From NCBI GenBank assembly GCA_017560305.1, contig JAFYOF010000167.1:1-12796 (forward strand): a stretch of DNA of 12,796 nt, given 5' to 3'. Below, piece by piece: positions 7,735-12,796 of this stretch. The translations under genes and the position numbers were made by a program. The notes beneath the pieces were generated by a model. It was not told the origin of the DNA. It saw nothing but the letters and a program-made list of their open reading frames with translations, and searched no databases. The DNA comes from Alistipes sp. Its GTDB lineage: Bacteria > Bacteroidota > Bacteroidia > Bacteroidales > Rikenellaceae. The stretch's first letter is position 1, and each line of letters starts with the position of its first letter.

Positions 7735-8637
7735 TTAACCTCTGCTACCCAACCACAGCAGCAGCATACCAATCAGGATAAAGACCAGATCGAGCGCCTT
7801 TGCGCGCAGGTTTTTCTCCCTCAGAAGCATCGCTCCACAGGCGAATGAGACCACCACCGAGCCGCGTCGAATCATCGACACAACCGAGATCAGAGCGTCG
7901 CCATCCGAGAGCGCAATGAAGTATGCAAGGTCGGCTGCCGAGAGCAGGATGGAAATCATCGGGATGGCCCAAGACCAGCGCCAGCGAAGCGTCTCCTTGC
8001 CGTTGCACAATGCGATGATTACCACCGTGATAGCCATCATTGCGGCCTGATAGAGATTGTACCAGCTCTGCACGAAAAGTGGCTCAAGTTCCTTCATAAT
8101 ATGGCGGTCATACAAGCCGCTTGTTGCACCCAGAATTGCCGCTGCCGCAACGCACAGAATCCAGCGGTTGCGCACGAAGTCAATGCCCTCCTTTTTGCCT
8201 GCACGGCTGAGTAGAAATATCGACATCAGCGCCATCGCCACACCCGCCCATTGCAGGGCGTTGAGACGCTCGCCGAAGATGAGAAATGCACCCAGCAGAA
8301 CGAGCACGGGGCGTGTCGCGTTGATAGGTCCAACGATGGTGAGTGGCAGGTGTTTTATGCCGATGTAGCCAAAGACCCACGATGAGAGTACGATGGTCGA
8401 TTTGATGATGATTTTCAGGTGCGATTGCCAGCCTTGAGGCTCGAAGCAAAAGATGCTTTCGTCGAACCATCCCCAGCCCAATTCTGCGCTCAGGAGTATG
8501 GGCGAAAAGAGTATTGTCGAGATGATTGTGGTCATCAACAACACCACGGGCACGGCGTTGTCGCGCAGTGCCTGTTTCTTTGCGACATCATAAAATCCGA
8601 GCAGCGTGGCGGAGATGAAAGCGAGTGAAAGCCACAT
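7735..8637 (-). CDS. EamA/DMT-superfamily transporter, 10 predicted membrane segments
   Basis: This 300-residue, strongly hydrophobic inner-membrane protein has the two-fold repeat of the drug/metabolite transporter superfamily. The first EamA half spans about 3-145 and ends in PINATRPVLVLLGAFLIFGE and NALQWAGVAMALMSIFLL. The second half spans about 158-297 and ends in the equivalent SVVSMIRRGSVVVSFACGAM and DLVFILIGMLLL. The matching 'promoter, helix, E, R/N-L' pattern in both halves is typical of EamA permeases. Such proteins export or import small metabolites; substrate cannot be told from sequence. The ATG is 2 bases after the prenyltransferase stop, so translation is probably coupled to it. 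The minus-strand order is prenyltransferase, this gene, lepA. Confidence 0.88.
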   Translation of the reverse strand: MWLSLAFISATLLGFYDVAKKQALRDNAVPVVLLMTTIISTILFSPILLSAELGWGWFDESIFCFEPQGWQSHLKIIIKSTIVLSSWVFGYIGIKHLPLTIVGPINATRPVLVLLGAFLIFGERLNALQWAGVAMALMSIFLLSRAGKKEGIDFVRNRWILCVAAAAILGATSGLYDRHIMKELEPLFVQSWYNLYQAAMMAITVVIIALCNGKETLRWRWSWAIPMISILLSAADLAYFIALSDGDALISVVSMIRRGSVVVSFACGAMLLREKNLRAKALDLVFILIGMLLLWLGSRG

Positions 8638-8639
8638 AG

Positions 8640-9521
8640 TTACGCTGTGAGTAAGCCGATGATTACGAAGATAGCCAATGTGGTGCTCGCCAGGCCGTTG
8701 AGCGTGCCGAATGCGATGCCGATATTACGCTGGCGGGTAGGTGTCACGAGGCAATGCTCGGCGATGATGATAGCCGTGAAGATTGCCGCACCGATAGAAA
8801 TCCAGATGCTGCGAGGCATCAGCAGAACGAACCACGCAAGCGCCGCTATTGTCACGATGTGCAGCGCAATGCTGATGTAGAGCGAGGTGCGCACCGAGAA
8901 TTTCGATGGGATGGAGTGGAGTCCCTCTTGCTGGTCAAACTCTCTGTCCTGCAGGGCGTAGATGATGTCGAAACTACCGCACCAGGTCATCACAAGCAGT
9001 GCCAAGACGCAGGGCGCCAGAGCGAACTCTCCCGTTACGGCGATGTGCGCTCCCACGGGTGCAATGCCGAGTGAAAGACCCAAGACCATATGCGCCAGCG
9101 ATGTGAAGCGCTTGCAGTAACTGTATGCCATCACCACAAGCAGCGCCACGGGCGAGAGAATTGCCGTGAGCGAGTTGATTGTCGAGGCTGTGATGATAAA
9201 CAGAATGGCGTTGATTGCCACAAACCACAAAGCCGCGCGTGGGGAGATCTCTCCCGCAGGAATTTCGCGTGATGCGGTGCGTGGGTTGCGGGCGTCAATC
9301 TTGCGGTCAGCCCAGCGGTTGAAGCCCATCGCCACATTGCGTGCAAAGACCATACAGAGTACCACTTGAACAAGCAGCACCGCCCACCAGTATGGGTTGC
9401 TATTTGTTTGGTTTTCTGTTGATTGTAGAATTGCGTAGCAGAATGCTATCAGCGCAAAAGGCATAGCGAAGATTGTGTGTGAAAACTTCACCAGGCGGGC
9501 ATATTTTGTAATTGTATTCAT
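8640..9521 (-). CDS. UbiA-family polyprenyltransferase (MqnP/4-hydroxybenzoate prenyltransferase-like)
   Basis: With the start placed at 9521 this is a 293-residue integral membrane protein of the UbiA superfamily, which joins a polyprenyl chain to an aromatic acceptor in quinone synthesis. The two Asp-rich motifs that bind Mg-diphosphate are visible: NRWADRKID (68-76, Asp72 and Asp76) and DREFD (192-196). FSHTIFAMPFALIAF (13-27) and ARNPRTASREIPAGEIS (77-93) resemble the subgroup that includes the futalosine-pathway enzyme MqnP, so a menaquinone role is a reasonable inference, not shown. The open frame extends upstream to an ATG at 9656. I chose 9521 because family similarity starts there, the extra 45 residues look non-coding, and a TATCTTTG -7 element (9552-9545) lies inside the extension. 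The next gene starts 2 bases after the stop. Confidence 0.88.
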   Translation of the reverse strand: MNTITKYARLVKFSHTIFAMPFALIAFCYAILQSTENQTNSNPYWWAVLLVQVVLCMVFARNVAMGFNRWADRKIDARNPRTASREIPAGEISPRAALWFVAINAILFIITASTINSLTAILSPVALLVVMAYSYCKRFTSLAHMVLGLSLGIAPVGAHIAVTGEFALAPCVLALLVMTWCGSFDIIYALQDREFDQQEGLHSIPSKFSVRTSLYISIALHIVTIAALAWFVLLMPRSIWISIGAAIFTAIIIAEHCLVTPTRQRNIGIAFGTLNGLASTTLAIFVIIGLLTA

Positions 9522-9544
9522 CGTTTTGGGTAAATTTTCTGCTA

Positions 9545-9552
9545 CAAAGATA
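9545..9552 (-). promoter_or_regulatory. Candidate -7 promoter element for the prenyltransferase-transporter operon
   Basis: On the minus strand TATCTTTG fully matches the Bacteroidota TAnnTTTG -7 element and lies 23 bases before the proposed ATG at 9521. A TTTG occurs 13 bases further upstream (9569-9566), too close for the usual 19-20 spacing, so the -33 element is doubtful. Confidence 0.55.
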
Positions 9553-9665
9553 CTACATATTCCTCCAAATGAATTATTTTCCGTGCAATAAATTCTCCGC
9601 CCCGCAAAAGTTGTCATTATTTTCTGCTCCGTCCGCGATATCAGCCGTGGTTGCATATATATCCG

Positions 9666-9682
9666 ATTTTCTGAAAGAAAAT
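9666..9682. repeat. Short perfect inverted repeat upstream of the pheT promoter
   Basis: ATTTTCT (9666-9672) and AGAAAAT (9676-9682) are perfect inverted copies separated by GAA. The element lies 21 bases before the pheT -33 box, within the 256-base gap (9522-9777) between the divergent prenyltransferase and pheT genes. It could be an operator or AT-rich upstream element, or chance in AT-rich DNA. Nothing else beyond the two promoters is visible in this gap. Confidence 0.4.
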
Positions 9683-9703
9683 TGATTATTTTGGAACTGA
9701 ATT

Positions 9704-9735
9704 TTTGAATATTGCGTTTTAATATTGTACCTTTG
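9704..9735 (+). promoter_or_regulatory. Bacteroidota-type promoter of pheT
   Basis: TTTG at 9704-9707 (within TTTTTG) is followed after exactly 20 bases by TACCTTTG at 9728-9735, a full match to the -33/-7 consensus. Transcription would begin near 9742, leaving a leader of about 36 bases that is A-rich and has no Shine-Dalgarno sequence, as is usual in this phylum. Confidence 0.87.
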
Positions 9736-9777
9736 TAAATTAGTTGGAAAATAAATGAAACAAAATAAAACTATATT

Positions 9778-12246
9778 ATGGAACTATCTTTTAATTGGTT
9801 AAAAAAGTATATTGATTTAGGCGATATTACAGCCGAGCAGGTAGCGACCATTCTCACCGACATCGGTCTGGAGGTTGAGGAGTTCAAGAAGGTTGAGACC
9901 ATCCGTGGCGGTTTGCAGGGTGTAGTGGTTGGTTATGTAGCCACTTGCGAGGATCATCCCGATTCTGACCACCTCCACCTTACAACTGTTGATGTTGGTG
10001 CTGAGGCTCCTTTGCAGATTGTCTGCGGTGCACCTAACTGCCGTCAGGGCTTGAAGGTGTTGTGCGCAACTGTTGGTGCGGTGCTCTATCCAAACGGCGG
10101 TGACGAGGAGTTCAAGATTAAGCGCAGCAAGATTCGTGGCGTTGAGTCATTTGGTATGCTCTGCGCTGAGGATGAGTTGGGCATTGGCTCTGCTCACGAT
10201 GGTATTATGGAGCTCCCAGAGGATGCGCCAGTAGGTATGTTTGCTCACGAGTATCTGAATGTTCAGGATGACTATCTTATCGGCGTAGGTCTTACACCTA
10301 ACCGTGTTGATGCAGCTTCTCACATCGGTGTTGCACGCGACTTGGCTGCTTACTTGCGTTCGCAGGGTAAGGATGTGAAGGTGCAGTTGCCATCGGTTGA
10401 GGATTTCAAGGTTGATAACCACGATCTCAATGTAGAGGTGGTAGTTGAGAACGCCGAGGCTGCTCCACGCTATGCTGGCGTGACTCTTACCGATTGTAAG
10501 ATTGCTCCATCGCCAGAGTGGATGCAGAACGAGTTGCGTGCTGCGGGTATCAACCCAAAGAACAACTTGGTCGACATTACAAACTATGTACTTTTCGAGT
10601 TGGGTCAGCCACTCCACGCCTTCGATGCTGATAAGATTGAGGGCAAGAAGGTGGTTGTTAAGTGCTGTGAGGAGGGTACTCCATTCGTCACTTTGGATGG
10701 CGTTGAGCGCAAGCTCTCAAGCGAGGATTTGATGATTTGCTCTGCCGAGCGCCCAATGTGTATCGGTGGCGTGTATGGCGGTCTGGATTCAGGTGTTAGC
10801 GACACAACTGTAAACATCTTCCTCGAGAGTGCATACTTCAACCCTGTATCTATCCGCCGTTCTGCAAAGCGTCACGGCCTTTCTACTGACGCTTCGTTCC
10901 GTTTCGAGCGCGGTATTGACCCAAATATTCAGGTTTACGCATTGAAGCGTGCTGCATTGCTCTTTAAGGAGCTTGCTGGAGCTAAGATTTCAAGCGAGAT
11001 TATCGATATCAACCCAACTCCTGCCCAGGATTTCGTGTTCGAGTTGTCACTCGACCGTGTGAATTCTTTGATTGGCAAGGAGATTCCAGAGCAGACTGTT
11101 CGCACAATCCTTGAGGCTTTGGAGGTGAAGATTCTCTCGGAGCAGGGTCGCGTTCTGACCGTTGCCGTTCCTCCTTATCGTGTGGATGTTCAGCGTGAGG
11201 CTGACTTGGTTGAGGATATCTTGCGTATCTACGGCTACAACAATGTCGAGATTCCATTGACTGTTCACTCTACATTGGCATATGCTCCACGCCCAGACAA
11301 GACAAAGCTCATCAACCTTGCTGCTGACCACTTGGCTGCAACTGGTTACACCGAAATTATGTCGAACTCACTCACAAAGGCGGCATACTACGAGGGTCTC
11401 AACTCATTCAAGGCTGAGAACTGCGTGAAGATTATGAATCCGTTGAGTGCTGACCTCAATGTGATGCGTCAGACTTTGCTCTTTAATGCATTAGAGGCTG
11501 TTGCGTTGAATGTAAACCACCGCAACGCTGATCTCAAGCTCTTTGAGTTGGGTAACTGCTACTTCTTCGATGAGGCTGCGGTGAACGAGGAGAATCCACT
11601 CTCTCGTTATAGCGAGAAGTATTGCTTGGGTATCACCGTGACAGGTCAGGATGGTGCTCCATCTTGGAATGCAAAGGGTGCGCAGGCTTCTTTCTATACT
11701 TTGCGTGCAGCAGTTGAGAAGTTGTTGCGTCGCTTCGGTATCGATATCTACACTCTCCGCAGCGAGAGTCTCCAGAGTGATGTTTACTCTGATGGCTTGG
11801 GTCTTATGCAGGGCAACCGTTGCGTAGCGCAGTTGGGTGTTGTTGCTCTAGCCTTGTTGCAGAAGTTTGACTTGAAGCAGGCGGTTTATTTCGCTGAGAT
11901 CGACTTCGAGTTGATTCTCCGTGCAGCGAAGAAGCAGCGTATCGCAGTTGAGGAGCTCTCTAAGTTCCCAGAGGTTAAGCGTGACCTCGCATTGCTTGTC
12001 GACAAGAGCGTTACCTTCCACGAGTTGCGTAATATTGCATTCGCAACCGAGAAGAAGCTCTTGAAGCGTGTGACATTGTTTGATGTTTACGAGGGTGATA
12101 AGTTGCCAGCTGGCAAGAAGTCTTATGCTCTTGGTTTCACATTGGAGGATAAGAATCAGACCCTGAATGATAAGGTAATCGAGAAGACTATGGCAAATCT
12201 CCAGCGCCAGTTTGCAACAAAGGTTGGCGCAGAGGTGCGTTCTTAA
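9778..12246 (+). CDS. pheT: Phenylalanine-tRNA ligase beta subunit
   Basis: This 822-residue protein is full length for the bacterial PheRS beta chain, which pairs with the alpha chain (PheS) in an alpha2-beta2 enzyme that charges tRNA-Phe and edits mischarged Tyr-tRNA-Phe. Domains in order are an N-terminal coiled segment and EMAP-II-like tRNA-binding OB fold (about 43-155), then the B1 remainder with GLTPNRVDAASHIGVARDLA (171-190). The B3/B4 editing region follows, with LGQPLHAFDADKIEG (275-289) and SFRFERGIDPN (373-383). Next come B5 with PPYRVDVQREADLVEDILRIYGY (465-487), the B6/B7 catalytic-like module (about 500-715) and a C-terminal FDX-ACB anticodon-binding domain (about 729-821, FPEVKRDLALLVD). 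pheS is not adjacent, so the subunits are encoded apart. It has its own promoter and terminator, so it appears to be a single-gene unit. Confidence 0.98.
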   Translation: MELSFNWLKKYIDLGDITAEQVATILTDIGLEVEEFKKVETIRGGLQGVVVGYVATCEDHPDSDHLHLTTVDVGAEAPLQIVCGAPNCRQGLKVLCATVGAVLYPNGGDEEFKIKRSKIRGVESFGMLCAEDELGIGSAHDGIMELPEDAPVGMFAHEYLNVQDDYLIGVGLTPNRVDAASHIGVARDLAAYLRSQGKDVKVQLPSVEDFKVDNHDLNVEVVVENAEAAPRYAGVTLTDCKIAPSPEWMQNELRAAGINPKNNLVDITNYVLFELGQPLHAFDADKIEGKKVVVKCCEEGTPFVTLDGVERKLSSEDLMICSAERPMCIGGVYGGLDSGVSDTTVNIFLESAYFNPVSIRRSAKRHGLSTDASFRFERGIDPNIQVYALKRAALLFKELAGAKISSEIIDINPTPAQDFVFELSLDRVNSLIGKEIPEQTVRTILEALEVKILSEQGRVLTVAVPPYRVDVQREADLVEDILRIYGYNNVEIPLTVHSTLAYAPRPDKTKLINLAADHLAATGYTEIMSNSLTKAAYYEGLNSFKAENCVKIMNPLSADLNVMRQTLLFNALEAVALNVNHRNADLKLFELGNCYFFDEAAVNEENPLSRYSEKYCLGITVTGQDGAPSWNAKGAQASFYTLRAAVEKLLRRFGIDIYTLRSESLQSDVYSDGLGLMQGNRCVAQLGVVALALLQKFDLKQAVYFAEIDFELILRAAKKQRIAVEELSKFPEVKRDLALLVDKSVTFHELRNIAFATEKKLLKRVTLFDVYEGDKLPAGKKSYALGFTLEDKNQTLNDKVIEKTMANLQRQFATKVGAEVRS

Positions 12247-12265
12247 TCTTTATTTCGAGATTTTG

Positions 12266-12294
12266 AAAGGTGTCGGCAATGTCGGCACCTTTTT
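12266..12294 (+). terminator. Rho-independent terminator of pheT
   Basis: A hairpin starts about 20 bases after the pheT stop. AGGTGTCGGC (12268-12277) pairs with GTCGGCACCT (12281-12290) in ten pairs, two of them G-U, around a 3-base loop. Flanking A and T bases extend the stem, and a run of five T follows (12290-12294). Confidence 0.9.
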
Positions 12295-12459
12295 CTATAC
12301 CTATATATATTATATATATTAAGAGTTCCGCCGCAGCCCCTTTAATTCCAATGTTAAGTGAATGTTAATTATTAAGATATTTTAATAATGTAACGCACTG
12401 GTGTGTAGATAGTTAAGTGAAAAGCGGTGTTTTAATGGTGTAAAAAAGAGTTAAAATTA
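12295..12459. other. AT-rich intergenic region upstream of rRNA-type promoters, no gene seen
   Basis: This stretch holds no credible open frame. It contains an alternating TATATA tract (about 12302-12320) that is nearly self-complementary, a short GC-rich patch (12327-12340), then AT-rich sequence. AT-rich DNA immediately upstream of the P1 promoter could act like an UP element; that is inference. Confidence 0.5.
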
Positions 12460-12491
12460 TTTGGTGGAACGAAAAAAATGTATTTACTTTG
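12460..12491 (+). promoter_or_regulatory. Promoter P1 of a probable rRNA operon
   Basis: TTTG at 12460-12463 is followed after exactly 20 bases by TTACTTTG at 12484-12491, matching seven of eight positions of the -7 pattern TAnnTTTG. It lies 119 bases upstream of a second, better promoter, giving the tandem arrangement common before rRNA operons. Confidence 0.72.
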
Positions 12492-12579
12492 CACTCGCAA
12501 ACGAAAGGAAACGGGTTTGCAGGAGTTCTGAAGGATGCGACAAGCAAAGAAAAATTTTTGAAAAAATATTGCAAAAAGT

Positions 12580-12610
12580 TTTGCAGATTCGAAAATAGTT
12601 CTTATCTTTG
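12580..12610 (+). promoter_or_regulatory. Promoter P2 of a probable rRNA operon
   Basis: TTTG at 12580-12583 (within TTTTG) is followed after 19 bases by TATCTTTG at 12603-12610, a full match to the Bacteroidota -33/-7 consensus. Surrounding DNA is very AT-rich, and the predicted start, around 12617, coincides with the first leader hairpin. Confidence 0.87.
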
Positions 12611-12796
12611 CAACCGCTTTCGCCTCTAAAACGGCGAGAGACAGAATAAGAAATCAAGGAGGCAAAAAGCCTTACGAGATAAAGAGTTCTTTGAAGATAT
12701 TTGAGCAGCTAAGAAAGTTTTATTCACTCTTGAAAAAGAGTAATTTCAAACAATACCTGTGAGATTAGAGCTACGATTTAAAATTTGAAATTTATA
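12611..12796 (+). other. Probable 5' leader of a 16S-23S-5S rRNA operon (16S gene beyond window edge)
   Basis: No protein-coding frame is evident. The region shows an 8-bp hairpin (12617-12624 with 12633-12640, one G-U pair, 8-base loop). It also has a boxA-like sequence AGTTCTTTGAA (12685-12695), similar to the E. coli boxA core and to the motif usually found before Bacteroidota 16S genes. A second hairpin, ACTCTT/AAGAGT, has a GAAA loop (12726-12741). Together with tandem strong promoters this fits an rRNA leader with antitermination and processing signals. The 16S start (GAGTTTGATCC) is not inside the window, so the identity is an inference. Confidence 0.75.

Noticed and set aside
9545..9569. 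TTTG 13 bases before TATCTTTG as a complete prenyltransferase promoter
   Set aside because: The spacing is 6-7 bases shorter than the Bacteroidota norm, so only the -7 element is reported.
9755..9802. Fifteen-codon open frame in the pheT leader overlapping the pheT start
   Set aside because: A leader peptide like E. coli pheM would be expected to be rich in Phe codons. This one has none, and no attenuator hairpin follows.
1..12796. CRISPR arrays, insertion sequences, defence or toxin-antitoxin genes
   Set aside because: No repeat-spacer pattern, terminal inverted repeats or matching proteins were seen on either strand.

Overview
The window looks like a chromosomal segment of a member of the Bacteroidota, most likely order Bacteroidales. 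Four things support this. The start of the window carries the tail of a type III glutamine synthetase. Several intergenic gaps contain the Bacteroidota promoter pattern (TTTG, 19-20 bases, TAnnTTTG). Genes lack clear Shine-Dalgarno sequences and have A-rich leaders instead. Secreted carbohydrate-active enzymes sit next to housekeeping genes. Genus cannot be fixed from this sequence alone.

Layout, left to right. (1) 1-156: end of a glutamine synthetase III gene, plus strand. (2) 177-1280: a lipoprotein of glycoside hydrolase family 43 (GH43), plus strand, ending at a bidirectional terminator. (3) 2431-3672 and 1321-2415, minus strand: a probable two-gene operon encoding a secreted GH76 endo-alpha-1,6-mannanase-like enzyme and then a secreted beta-propeller glycosidase-like protein of uncertain family. 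(4) 3751-3823, minus strand: tRNA-Gly(CCC), with a clear promoter of its own. (5) 7649-3935, minus strand: lepA (EF4) followed 19 bases later by a long-chain acyl-CoA ligase gene, which ends at a strong terminator. (6) 9521-7735, minus strand: a UbiA-family prenyltransferase followed 2 bases later by an EamA-type transporter. (7) 9778-12246, plus strand: pheT with its own consensus promoter and a terminator. (8) 12295-12796: no gene, but two tandem consensus promoters and a hairpin-rich leader with a boxA-like element. This looks like the upstream region of a ribosomal RNA operon whose 16S gene would begin just beyond the right edge.

Functionally, the right two thirds is translation and lipid or quinone housekeeping: EF4, PheRS beta, tRNA-Gly, the rRNA leader, acyl-CoA ligase and a prenyltransferase. 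The left third is a small carbohydrate-degradation patch of three exported enzymes with no SusC/SusD pair, regulator or transporter in view. No mobile element, CRISPR array or defence system was seen. The least explained items are the beta-propeller protein and how the GH76 operon is transcribed, since it lies directly downstream of a tRNA gene and shows no visible promoter of its own.
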